Below are positions 23,625 to 33,510 of a stretch of 34,226 nt of DNA, piece by piece (the first letter of the stretch is position 1; each line of letters opens with the position of its first letter). The notes beneath the pieces are model-generated. The model was not told the DNA's origin, searched no databases, and saw only the letters and a list, made by a program, of their open reading frames with translations. Origin of the DNA: Saccoglossus kowalevskii (Eukaryota; Hemichordata; Enteropneusta; Harrimaniidae); NCBI RefSeq assembly GCF_000003605.2, contig NW_003110484.1, positions 33,202-67,427 on the forward strand. Direction: 5' to 3'. Made by a program: the position numbers and the translations under genes.

Positions 23625-23935
23625 AGTTCACCGTTATGATTGGTTAAAATTAGACACGTGGTACAGACTATCAAATCCCTGGAATGATTGATTAAAAGTA
23701 GACACTCGACACAAACTAGCAAATCACTGTCATAATTGGTTAATTTAAAATTGACACGCGACACGGGCCATCAAATCACTGTCATGATTGGACACGCGAC
23801 AAAAACTAGCAATCACTGGTTTAAAATTAGACATGCGACTTTCATGATTGGATAATCACAATTGGCACGCGGCGCAGGCTAGCAAATCACTGTCATGATT
23901 GGTTAAAATTAGACACGCGGTACTGACTTGTAATT
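23625..23935 (+). repeat. Degenerate ~50-bp minisatellite with CCAAT boxes
   Basis: About six degenerate units share the order TCAAATCACTGTCATGATTGG, then TTAAAATTAGACACGCG, then ACANACTAGC. The ATTGG/ATTGA cores recur at about 23638, 23687, 23735, 23787, 23847 and 23897, a spacing of roughly 49-60 bp. Units differ by substitutions and small deletions. Most units carry an inverted CCAAT box and a GACACGCG-like block. The copies point the same way. Confidence 0.75.
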
Positions 23936-25191
23936 TAAATAAAATGTACGCAGTAGAGGCTTGCAATTAAGCGTGACAGCATAATTTTGCTCAAGTTGCC
24001 CATATTCCAAAACGCATGTGAATCCCGGTCGCACAACTACTTTGCTATAATATAGAACGCACGTGACTCACGCGTGGTACATTATAGCTCGACAGCAAGG
24101 TGTCTTTAAACGTATATTTGTCTATATGGCTCCTTATGATGCAAAAACATCTTTAACGCAGCAACAACATTTTCCGTGTAAAAATCCCTTGTTCAACAGA
24201 CGACCACCTGTTGAAATCGAATGACCCCCCGACCCCCCCTCAGGCTGACACCCTCTTTGAAATTTTCTATTAATATTTATGCAAACTCGCAAGTTCGTTG
24301 TTTACTTGCATGTTTACGCCAGTGGTTTGATTGCCCCCCCCCCCTTCTCGGTGCGTTATTACCGGACTAATCCGGATATCAATTAAATGAACTTTGTTAT
24401 TTGAATGAGTTCAATCTTGAATGATTACAAATTTAAGAAAAGACGTGAATAAATAAACAGTATACACAAAAACTGGTGATTATACACTACGCTAAAACAT
24501 TTATTTGCATTTGTCATTGCGTCACACATTTCACTCAATATTATTGGTTAAGAATACACACGTGGTAAATCAACGGACGTATTGAGGTGATACACATTCA
24601 TACCAAAGCAGGGTTAAAGCTAAGAAGACGTTTCAAAGTAAATCGGGAAGATGTCAAATTCTGTTTGAGTACATGACTTGTTTTCCCAGTATATAATAAA
24701 AGGATTATCGGACGTAAGGGGACAGCTATTGTCAGCATGGACCACACAATTGATTTTCGAGGCGTGAGCTTAGATAGCATCGCGGCGATTATTGCCGACT
24801 GGCAGCTTCAATTCATTTATATTTTGCGTCACAGTTGTTCTATTTTTTTCGCGGATGAGAAGGATTTATCACCAGCTGCTGTTGGTAGTGGTTTTAACAC
24901 AGCAATTTGGAAATATGTTGACGTTTACGAGGTGGAGGCTGCATCTATTAAGCCCTGAAATCAGACAAGCTGTTCCACGAGAAAAAAACATTCTACGAGA
25001 GAGTCAGGCGAGCCGGGGGTGTTACAGTTACCCATTTTTTTTTTAATTGAGAAAACTTAATGAATCATGAATACGCTGATGAATTTTAGCGTAGTCGCTA
25101 TTAGTTAGAAGAAACACTACATTTTGATGAGTAATAAATGACATCAAGAGCATGTTGAAAATACAAGTCAAAGAAGAAGGCGCTCGTGTTC
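23936..25191. other. Non-coding stretch, no gene seen
   Basis: It includes C-runs (24227-24240 and 24334-24344), an octamer in reverse orientation (24503-24510) and several frames of 60-84 codons at 24598-25046 that overlap on both strands. None has a recognisable domain. Confidence 0.5.
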
Positions 25192-25205
25192 GTTTCTATG
25201 GAAAC
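25192..25205. promoter_or_regulatory. RFX X-box match 3
   Basis: GTTTCTATGGAAAC fits GTHNYYATRRNAAC at every position. A GGCGGCCATTTTG block, resembling a YY1-type site on the minus strand, follows within 10 bp (25214-25226), as is often seen in housekeeping-type promoters. No gene is visible. Confidence 0.4.
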
Positions 25206-25794
25206 AACACTTCTGGCGGCCATTTTGAATCGGAAATGGTGTAAATTTATGCTTATTAAACTAGTTATTCAAAAAAAATGTGTTTCGCGCCCCAAATAAA
25301 CGTGTTTCATGGTTCTAAAGTCTGACTCACGCATCACATGTTGTGAAGCGCCCATTTTTAGAGTTCGAACAAAGGCGCAGTCACGGTGGTATGCATGAAG
25401 ATGTTTGGGCTCGGTTCTCTGAGGGTAATATACGAGTACTATAGAAAGAAAGGGTAAATGCACCTACCGAGATAACCAAACATTCGTCCATTTTTTACAC
25501 AATAACGTGAACTACAATTTCAACTCAACTGTGTTACTGTGTTTTGGTGATTCGCTGTGAACCACGAGAAAGTTAATTTCTTGAACAAAGCCATTGCAAA
25601 ATCATTGCTTCATGATTAATTACGTAATGCTTAATAAAGTTATTCGAAACTTTGAAACAAACGATGCTGTTCGGTTGGTGGAAGGGGGCGCCTTATTGTG
25701 TATTGGTATAATTATACACTAAACACCCATCACGCACTGTGGTGATATTTTAACGGTGCACATGCTTATCAAAACCGTACGACAACTCCAACAT
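25206..25794. other. Non-coding stretch, no gene seen
   Basis: No repeat or domain-bearing frame is recognisable. Confidence 0.45.
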
Positions 25795-25836
25795 GACCAT
25801 CTGAAGCATGCGCAGACGACGACTCCCCCGCTTTAA
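25795..25836. mobile_element. MITE family M2, terminal fragment
   Basis: GACCATCTGAAGCATGCGCA (25795-25814) followed by a GACGACTCCCCCGCTTTAA end (to 25836) matches the right terminus of the element at 23197-23361, including the terminal TTAA. The rest of the element is not recognisable upstream. This is therefore either a truncated copy or a solo end. Confidence 0.65.
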
Positions 25837-26732
25837 GATGACGTTAGATGTCGCAAGTGCATTAGTGTGGACATCAGAACAGAAGAAAGAAAGGGAAGCA
25901 GCCATTATCCACGTTCTATAAGGCCTGTTCCAAGCCACTAGTTATTTCATGCTACGTTTTACCTCATTGTCCTCCTTTGAACGCCGACAATTCTTGACAC
26001 AATCCACAAAAATAAGCTTGCATGATTTTGGGGATTTCATGATTGTCGAGTGAATAGTGTACCTGAATCCCGGGCGAGGCGATTTGGTACCACTTATGCC
26101 AATTTGATCAACAACAAAAACACTGACATTAAACTATTAATATAGAGGAAAGTATGACGGTTCAAGTGTAAGAATCGCCCAAGAAAAACTTGGCAAGGAT
26201 TTCACCCCGGATTTTACACCGATTAAAAATGCTTCCGGGCTTAAACCATCAAATGAAACTACCGGAGTTAACTGTCACTAGAAATATCTACAATGGCAAG
26301 GTTTCTGAGAGACTCAGTAATGAGCATACCGACCATGCTGCAAAGACTATCAGACTACAATTATACTGAAATACAAATATAATATGAAGTCAACAAGTTC
26401 AGAAGTTAAACCATCTTAAATAAGATGAAAAAAGAAAGAAAGAAAGGAACGTAATGCTCATATAGCTTAGAAACAGCGGGTACTATAATTTGCACCAAGA
26501 GCAGCCGCATCAAGTGTAACAACACGAAGTATATTTCATTTGATATGAGTGAGATTCACCCAGATCGAACTTCGTATTTGTTTTATAATATACTTAATAT
26601 AAATTTGCTGAAGACGTGCCAGACACACTGTCACCATTTTGTTTCCTGTGCGTTTTTTATCTTCCGCATAGCTAACACTCATACATTGAATATCAGCCTG
26701 GTATCATATCCACATTTTGAAATTGCTATCCG
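25837..26732. other. Non-coding stretch, no gene seen
   Basis: Mixed composition and no repeat copy. The 65-codon frame at 26545-26742 runs into the X-box and has no domain. Confidence 0.45.
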
Positions 26733-26746
26733 GTTGTCATGACAAC
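26733..26746. promoter_or_regulatory. RFX X-box match 4
   Basis: GTTGTCATGACAAC is a perfect 14-bp palindrome and a full match to the X-box consensus, the closest of the four to the symmetric ideal site. No transcription unit is recognisable around it. Confidence 0.45.
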
Positions 26747-28020
26747 GGGGTTTAATATCAGTTTCCAACGAGTCTTGTCTATGAACTTTTCGTATGAATT
26801 GAAGCATGTTAATTATTGAAGGAAATCGTTAATATCATTTTAAGACGACCTTTGTTTGACCCAAACTTTGGAAGTCTGTTTAATTCATAATGCTCCGAAA
26901 TTTATTATTTATGTAATGGTAAAATATAAAATTATGTTTGATTCTTAGTCAAATATTGTGAACTAAATAGCATGGAATGAACAAATGCCACTACATCAGG
27001 TCGAACCGACGAACTATACAGGACAACTACGATGTGTAATGTTAATTAACACTTTCTCGGATTGGCTAGATGATTAGGCTTCTGGGTAGGTATAGTCAAT
27101 ATAACTAAAGATATAACTGCATAGCTGCGACACCTGTCTGTTAAAACAGCATCCGGCTACGTTGTCAGTCACGTGACCGTGCGTATGTATGGTAGTAGTG
27201 ATTCGAAGGGATGGGGAAACAAACCATAATAAGCACTTGAAGGCATTTTGACAATACGATTCAACGTGCGCGACACCGCTGACGGGAGGGGGGTATTATT
27301 TTCACCTAAAGAGTACATAATACTTTGCTTAGGGACTGTTCATTAGAAAGTCCGGGTAGGGGAGATGCCGGGTAAACCATCTTCGCCAGTCGAGGTTCAT
27401 TTATCCGGTCGTCGCCATTAATGTCGGCAGTATGAATGGTCGGATTCAGCGAAACCATGTGAACAGGTCAATGATGGCAGACGAAATGTACAAATTATGT
27501 GTTTACTTATTTTTTTCGACTTGTGATTTGAGCTTGAACGTTGGCCTGTTTGATATAAACGTTTTCCGTTTCTGTCTCAGTGGGTTATGTTTTCTTCAAT
27601 AAAACACTCACCACAAGTGTCTGAACTAATGAATGGCCCATAATATGCGTGTGCTGGTTGATTTTGGCAAACTAAATTTTCCAGAAATTACTTGCCAGGA
27701 TCAGCGGGAAATTGCCCAAATTACAGTTATGTGAGTCAAATTACGCCTGCACTCACTAGAAAGTTGGAGCGCCATGGTTTCCTAACCGTCATCTTTATAT
27801 TTGATGGTTGTCTACCAAGTTTTTGTCAATACCTATTCGCTAAGTTGGACATAGTGTAGTTTATTATGGCGAAGAGAACGTGTCAACATCCGGGTATAAC
27901 ATTCCACGTTTATTGCATAGATGACTTACGCTGCATGACTCGTCTTTGTAACTTCTGGTTCGCACCACGTTATGTTTTACCAGACTTGACTACGGGACAT
28001 TAAATCGTTGTTAAACTTCA
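26747..28020. other. Non-coding stretch, no gene seen
   Basis: No long frames. CpG frequency rises gradually toward 28 kb. Confidence 0.5.
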
Positions 28021-28170
28021 CGTATTCATGCCTATCCTCGGGAACGGAGCTACGTCACAAGACATTCCACGTTGCTAAGACGCGCACCACTGCACCACGT
28101 ATTTCTATGGGCTCGCGCGCGCTGCTGAAGAACGCGGAACGCCGAGCAAAGAGCCGGTGAAAATTCGAGA
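28021..28170. promoter_or_regulatory. Second CpG-rich islet
   Basis: By hand count about 17 CpGs lie in 150 bp, including CTCGCGCGCGC at 28112-28122. A CRE-like TACGTCAC lies at 28051-28058. It could be a promoter or an unmethylated regulatory islet. No TATA, splice-bounded frame or start codon context marks a gene. Confidence 0.3.
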
Positions 28171-29501
28171 AAACAACACAAACTCAACTTTGAAGTAATC
28201 CTGAACAATCAAATGTATATGCGTTACACACGCGGGGGGTAATCTTGTTAAGGGAGTCTCAACAACCATCCCAAAGTACCGTTTTCTGAGAATTTTCGGC
28301 CTTTGTTTTCACCGTGATGTGGTTGCCATGCGATGAAAATGCCCGGATGTTCTCCCCCTGGAATAACGACATATAATCCGGATACAGCATGGATTTTTCC
28401 CCTCGTTAATCAATTTCAAGTTGTATTATTATTGTAATCTAACTGATTCTTTGAGTCATACAGGTGTCGCAAACTAACTGCCGTTCTGGAAAATCGTACA
28501 CATAACAGCATAACCACTAAAACAGTGTTCTCGTGGCTTTGCATAGTGTATTAATCATAATCCCGCGTTACCATGGTCCAGTGCCCACCGTGTCATGGAG
28601 ATATGCAAATGATGCTAATAATTTCAGTCGCGCGGCAAACCAAACTATTTGCCTATCACGATCGTTTGCACCTAAGCGCCAAATGAAACCTACGCTCACA
28701 CGCGCGCATGCTCGTGAATAATAATCCACTCTTTCCCGATAGAGAATAAACCGCAGAATTAGTTTCAATGTAAAAATGTCACCACACCATATGTACGCAT
28801 AATTTAGCTAGAGTACGGTGATGCCCAAACGCACCGGGTGTCCAAGATCAGGCAGAAACCACTACAGATTAGGTATATGTATATATAAGTTTGTCCGATC
28901 CAAGGGTTCATACTTTTTGTACGACCATAGTGAGTTTGGCATGCGTAGCCTAGTCGCACAAACGTTTCCGTGTTGTGTGTGCAGAGAGACAATACAAGAC
29001 GACCCAAATGAACCATGTTAACATGAGGAACATCGAGAACCGACGAAAGATTTTGTCATTTTCAACAACAAAATAGACAGAAACAACATTTTGTATCGTC
29101 GATATTTAGACGTTTATCCCCAAACATACGTGTATATTGAACGGTGAAATTCGGGTTTATTTCATGCTCATTTTCAGAAAAGAACCACACAATAACCTCG
29201 AACGCCAAAATATTGCATTATCCATGGCAACCGATTCCAGATAGCGTTGTAACAGCTGAGTTAGTAATCGATGTGTTCGAGCCCGACAAAATAAATAGTT
29301 ACGTATGTAATAACATCTGAATTTGTGGTGGCAAGCCAACAAATGAATGTCGCATATAATCAAGCATTGTTCAACTCCAGGAATTGACATAGCTGTGCCA
29401 CTCCGTAAAAGGTAACTGGTACCTCACATAATTTCCAACAAAAATAGAACTTATATTTCAAGAATTGAAAAAACAAATATCTGTACAGATAAAAATGAAA
29501 A
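28171..29501. other. Non-coding stretch with motif hits
   Basis: It contains an octamer in the context GATATGCAAATGATGCTAAT (28600-28619) and a one-mismatch X-box TTATCCATGGCAAC (29218-29231). Opposite-strand frames at 28533-29021 mirror each other. The plus-strand one (28818-29021) ends in a Cys-containing tail, but I cannot match it to a zinc-finger class. Confidence 0.45.
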
Positions 29502-29540
29502 TCGGTCACGCGCTGCGCGGTGACCGACACCTTTTTTTAA
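29502..29540. other. GC-rich hairpin followed by T-run
   Basis: TCGGTCAC (29502-29509) and GTGACCGA (29520-29527) are perfect 8-bp inverted arms around a GC-rich 10-base loop. A T7 run follows at 29533-29539. The layout resembles the 3' end of a small Pol III transcript or a terminator. I find no upstream A- or B-box-like promoter to support a real RNA gene. Confidence 0.25.
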
Positions 29541-29802
29541 ATATTTCAAGGAACGTCTGCCATTAATGCTGAGAGTTACGTCATCAAACCAACCATTCGA
29601 GAGTACTTATGGAGAATACTGTAATAAAATAAATTTTAAGTGTTCGAAAAAAGCTGGCACAACTGTGGCGATGCACGTAAATGCACCACGTTTAAAATGA
29701 AAACACTTCATCACTAATCGTTCTCAGTCTGGCGGACTAAATTTTCGAATTGAAAATTATGACAACTTTCACTATTCGTAGAATATTTCAGTGGTAGCCT
29801 TG

Positions 29803-30235
29803 TCCTCGTTGTGCGTACAAGATGGTATCAATGATTTCTTCCATCGTGTCTAAAATGGCATCTAAAATTGCCCCCTCTATTTTGTATCCAAAATGGCGTC
29901 TATACTTTGCCCTTATTGACTCCAAGAAAACAGAATCGTTTGCTCCCGTAGAAACCAAGATGATAACTAACAGTTGCCCTCTTTGTTAAAATATGGCATG
30001 GAAACATTGGCCTAACCGTTTTCCAAGATGATGCAGTCCTTTGCCAACTTCGAAACCAAGACATCAAAGATTTGCCCTCTTTGTAACAAAGATGGCATCC
30101 GAACCCTGTCCAACGCAGTTCTTTGCCCTTTTTGGGTCAAAGACGTCATTCAACATGCAAGAAGACACAGGTATTTGCCCTCGTTGTATCCAATACGAAA
30201 TCCAATCGTTGCTTCGTTGTTTCAAAGATAGAACG
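29803..30235 (+). repeat. Degenerate tandem array with TTTGCCCTC and ATGGC motifs
   Basis: The motif TTTGCCCTCNTTGT and its variants recurs at about 29802, 29869, 29907, 29939, 29973, 30039, 30071, 30122 and 30174, at intervals of about 32-67 bp. Most intervals include an AAGATG(G) or AAAATGGC block (for example 29852, 29890, 30091) and an AACCAAGA or TCCAAGA block. The similarity is weak but ordered, as expected of an old minisatellite. Two plus-strand frames through it (30028-30256) are by-products. The AAAATGGC blocks resemble YY1-type sites. Confidence 0.55.
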
Positions 30236-30335
30236 ATAGAAGAGACGGATCATTAACAGGTGCAGCCTTTAGACCACCACTTTAAGTGTCGGAAGTTCGG
30301 AGTGACTTCGCATGCATCATTGGAACGAAGTGATC

Positions 30336-30495
30336 TTAAAGCGGGGGGGGGGGGGTCGTCACATGCGCACGGGCGGGAATTGAGTCCCAAGCGACGATAG
30401 CAACACACGCTAAAAACGCTCATGGGTAGACGCTTGTTTGTAAACAATGACACGCTATGGCCATCTGACGCATGCGCAGATGACGTCAATTCGGA
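30336..30495. mobile_element. MITE family M2, second copy with altered end
   Basis: It begins with TTAAAGCG at 30336, followed by a run of 13 G (30343-30355) in place of the GGGAGA of the first copy. It then follows that copy closely through GAATTGAGTCCCAAGCGACG and CTATGGCCATCTGACGCATG to GCGCAGATGACG (30475-30486). The expected CTCCCTCGCTTTAA end is missing, and the sequence continues TCAATTCGG. The right terminus is thus lost or replaced. The change leaves a perfect CRE, TGACGTCA (30481-30488), at the junction. Confidence 0.7.
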
Positions 30496-31329
30496 GTTGA
30501 CGTCGACTGGCACATGGACAGTCCAGTCACCACAAAAGTGTCCACATACTCATGCAGAGAGAGAGAAAACACATGCAGACTTGTCTAATTGAGACCGTGG
30601 GGCTCTTGAAATTTCAACTGCTCATTCTAAAGAGAAGTTCGTACATGATGTTTCGGAAAATGTAATGTTTTAATCACGATGGGCACATTTCGTGGCTCCG
30701 AAATTATATACAACTCAGTTCATGACGTCTTCGAATTCAAGTCATGCATCCTCGTGCCTAATCAAACATTATGCCTGAAACTGGGTGGAATAGGCTCGTG
30801 TTGACACAACACTAGTGAATTTGCTGCCAGGGTCATGACGGGGTTATGGGAGTGAACTCTTCTTCGTAGTGATTTCTTGAGAGCATTTTTTTTTTTTTTT
30901 TTTTTTTTTGAGTTTTCTTCGATTTTTTCGGCATTTCAACACATTGAGCATAACGCGTATGATTCATAAAATAAAACATCATATCGTCAGAAAGCTGGAG
31001 GATTGCAAGTTTACCGTATCCGGAACCGGAAATCCTAACAGCAGGAAATCGGAAATCTACAGGTTGCAAGTACGGCGATCAGACAATGTGTCTATATAAC
31101 AAGGAAGTGAGGATGAATAATAAGAAATGTTGGCACGTGACTTTAGTAAACATCACTATTTATTAAAGATCCAAAGAAATTGAGAACGACGTACTAATTA
31201 TTAAGAGCCAGTTAATTTCTGTTTTAACATTGTTTTTATTCATTCGCTTTATTTTATTTATTATGTTCTATAAAAAAAAAAATATCTTCGTTCTGGAATA
31301 GCAGCTGCTAAATCTTGAGTCAATGTAAA
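30496..31329. other. Non-coding stretch with a T24 run
   Basis: It contains 24 T at 30886-30909, which could be the poly(A) tail of a minus-strand retrocopy lying at 30910 and above. I see no target duplication or AATAAA signal to support that. Frames at 30833-31099 overlap on opposite strands and are not gene-like. Confidence 0.45.
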
Positions 31330-31500
31330 GCTACTTACAACAATGTGCCTGATTGGCTACCAAATTTTAACACCTAACTGTAAGCCAATCAGAGAACACC
31401 TAACTGTAAGCCAATCAGAGAACAGCTAGTTTGTTGACAGGTTTTCGACTAGTAAATTCTGCACTGTATGTCTGCTCGGCCCAACTGCGTTCCCAATCAC
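31330..31500 (+). repeat. CCAAT-bearing dispersed repeat R2, copy A
   Basis: It aligns with 32490-32640 over about 150 bp: CTTACAA, GTGCCTG, TTGGCTAC, a TTAACAC/TTAGCAC block, AAGCCAATCAGA, TTGACAGGTT and a CAACTGC block, in the same order and orientation. TGATTGGCTAC (31350-31360) and GTAAGCCAATCAG (31380-31392) form an inverted pair, so the core is dyad-symmetric around the CCAAT boxes. Copy A differs from B by an internal 26-bp duplication. Confidence 0.65.
31373..31424 (+). repeat. 26-bp perfect tandem duplication
   Basis: A 26-bp unit starting CCTAACTGTAAGCCAATCAG occurs twice head-to-tail (31373-31398 and 31399-31424) without a mismatch. Identity between the two units, against strong divergence from copy B, shows that this duplication is recent. 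Confidence 0.9.
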
Positions 31501-31725
31501 ATTGTATATCGTGGATGTGAAAGTAAATCAACCATTTTGTACACTGTGAATGGTATGAATGGCGTCGACAAAAAAAAAACTCTATGATAATTGTAGTTAT
31601 GATAACTAATATGCTGCAATGACTACCCGAATGAATATAAAGTTGTATAATAAATAAATATGACAATAGTATTACATTTTATCAGATATATTACTTTTCT
31701 GTCTGCATTGATGATATTTCAATGT

Positions 31726-31728
<3 letters not shown>
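31501..31728. other. Spacer before the TA microsatellite
   Basis: AT-rich with an A9 run at about 31571. No gene is recognisable. Confidence 0.4.

Positions 31729-31795
<67 letters not shown>
31729..31795. repeat. (TA)n microsatellite
   Basis: This is 67 bp of uninterrupted TA dinucleotide, able to extrude as a cruciform. It directly abuts the left edge of the foldback element, consistent with preferred insertion of that element into TA-rich DNA. Confidence 0.95.
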
Positions 31796-31796
<1 letters not shown>

Positions 31797-31798
<2 letters not shown>

Positions 31799-32142
31799 AT
31801 ATAATATTTAAGCTGGGATGACAATGGCAGTTTGTAGATGTGAAATGATTCTCGAACAGACTTAAATGGCCACCAAGATCTCGCCGAGAGCGAGAGAGCC
31901 GCGCGACTTGTTTTTGTCCCTCAAGTAGCGTCCCACTCCCTCCGGTCATCACGCTCACTGCTCGAAGTACCATGAAAACATTACATTGGTCATGGAAACA
32001 GTGGACGCAATGGCGAGGAGAATGGAACGGTATTTGAGAGGCAAAAACAAGGCTCGTGTCCCCTCGCTCTCGGCGAGATCCTCGTAGCCATTTGTGTCCA
32101 TGGTATGTTCGAAAGGTATGTTCACAGTAATATATTATATGA
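31797..32142. mobile_element. Foldback (long inverted repeat) element M3
   Basis: Two arms of about 95 bp, 31864-31960 and about 32000-32093, are inverted complements at roughly 75 percent by eye. The best block is GATCTCGCCGAGAGCGAG, identical in both arms (31877-31894 and its complement at 32063-32080). Further pairs are AAATGGC at the outer ends and CTTGTTTTTG. The similarity continues outside the arms: TCGAACA (31852-31858 and complement 32106-32112), GTGAA, and TCATATAATAT (31797-31807 and complement 32132-32142), separated by indels. The centre is about 40 bp of unpaired DNA. There is no open frame and no clear target duplication. It is probably a non-autonomous foldback or MITE-type element, able to form a long RNA or DNA hairpin. 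Confidence 0.7.
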
Positions 32143-32489
32143 TTTTAATTTCAAGTGTCCATTCTTTTACTTTATATAGCGTCAAAGTAAACCTCCATTT
32201 TGTTTTACTCATGTAATCAGTACCCGGATGTATAGTATGCATATTATTTTATTGATTAACTATTAACGAACAGTAAGTTTCATGAGATTATCGCTCCAAG
32301 CAAATACCAACACGACAATGAAATTCATTGGAATCAATTTAGATGGGCAGTTCACGTGTATATTAAACTTTTATGATTGTATACCTAACAGTTTCAAAGA
32401 AAAACAAATATATGAAGATCACTGACTGGTCAACATATTTCACATCTATTTAGCCAAGTGTGTGGATCAATCCAGGGGTGAAATTCCGA
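32143..32489. other. Non-coding stretch, no gene seen
   Basis: AT-rich, no repeat copy and no frame of note. Confidence 0.45.
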
Positions 32490-32640
32490 AGTGACTTACA
32501 AGGTGGTGCCTGTTTGGCTACATAACCTTAGCACATAAAAGTCAAGCCAATCAGAAAGCAGGTTGCTTATTGACAGGTTCTTTCAACAAACCGAATCTCA
32601 TGTATCATGTGGATGCTTCGACACAACTGCATATTCAAGC
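32490..32640 (+). repeat. CCAAT-bearing dispersed repeat R2, copy B
   Basis: It matches copy A (31330-31500) in block order: GACTTACAA, GGTGCCTG, TTTGGCTAC, TTAGCACATAA, CAAGCCAATCAGAAAGC, TTGACAGGTT, and ACAACTGC. It has a single CCAAT block where copy A has two. The two copies lie on either side of the TA microsatellite and foldback element, about 1.16 kb apart in the same orientation. A segmental duplication or two insertions of one element are both possible. Confidence 0.65.
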
Positions 32641-33315
32641 CTTTGTTTCTTCGACTGAACATTTTCTAATCACCACACGCCCATCGCCAACCCTTTAATT
32701 ATAATATCGTTATTATCAACACCTATAATCGTTTTCCACGGGTTATCACCATGATGATAACTGACCAATTATGGGAGATCCACCGCCAAGAGTGAAACAC
32801 AAATACCCCGGACACGTAGATGATAAACTATAAGGTATATTAATTGGAAATCGTCAATAACATAAATTGGACTTCAGATAAATTATTCACACAATCTACA
32901 GACACATAAAGATACAGTCCCCTCAGGGGCCTCATAATTGTTCGTTTGTCTGGGGCATTAAATTAATAACCACGGTTGTTCATTTCGATTCTGTCTCGAA
33001 AAACAATAAAGGCATGAAATGATCGTACAAAAATAGCACATACGCATTATTATATTGATAATACATTATGAACTCATCGTTCCGTGGAAACGCCCAACGA
33101 ACTACATACAAGGGTTTGCAAAACAGTATCCGAATTAGCTTGATGAAATTCAACATATTAATTGCCCGGATTGTGGAATAATGGGTTTAATTGTGGCCAG
33201 TTAACGTCCTTTTTTATTGACCCATTGTCTGTGTCGATTGTCTCTATTTGACGTTAATATATGCCACAACAGCAGCTCACTACACTTGATATGACCTACA
33301 TATTTTACTCAAATT
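32641..33315. other. Non-coding stretch, no gene seen
   Basis: AT-rich with a CCCCTCAGGGG palindrome at about 32920-32930. No gene is recognisable. Confidence 0.45.
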
Positions 33316-33400
33316 TATTCACCTATACGTAAAATAAAGCCTTGAAAATTTTATATTTATTCACCTATACGTAAAATAAAGCCTTGACAATTTTATATTT
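33316..33400 (+). repeat. 42-bp tandem duplication
   Basis: A block beginning ACCTATACGTAAAATAAAGC occurs at 33321 and again at 33363, exactly 42 bp apart. Each is followed by a CCTTG(A/A)(A/C)AATTTTATATTT block with one difference. It contains AATAAA, but nothing suggests a real polyadenylation site. Confidence 0.9.
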
Positions 33401-33510
33401 TAAGTATTTATAATTATATATATATGTATGATCCTTTCCGGTCAACAAACACCACCACCAGTGAAGCACCTTTTCCGTTGAATTATATAAATTCAAATGC
33501 GACTGTCGTA

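Noticed and set aside
28818-29021. 67-codon plus-strand frame with a Cys-containing tail (CCVCRETIQDDPNEPC), resembling a partial zinc finger
   Set aside because: The Cys spacing fits no zinc-finger class I know, there is no His, and an equally long frame exists on the opposite strand.
29273-29290. GTTCGAGCC, resembling a tRNA T-arm
   Set aside because: There is no complementary T-stem, D-arm, anticodon stem or acceptor pairing around it. I found no tRNA elsewhere.
23171-30513. Similar minus-strand peptides at 23171-23575 and 30253-30513, suggesting a duplicated gene
   Set aside because: The shared part is the interior of MITE family M2. The similarity is at the DNA level and stops at the element ends.
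30886-30909. T24 run as the tail of a minus-strand SINE or processed pseudogene
   Set aside because: I see no target-site duplication, internal Pol III boxes, polyadenylation signal or gene-like sequence next to it.
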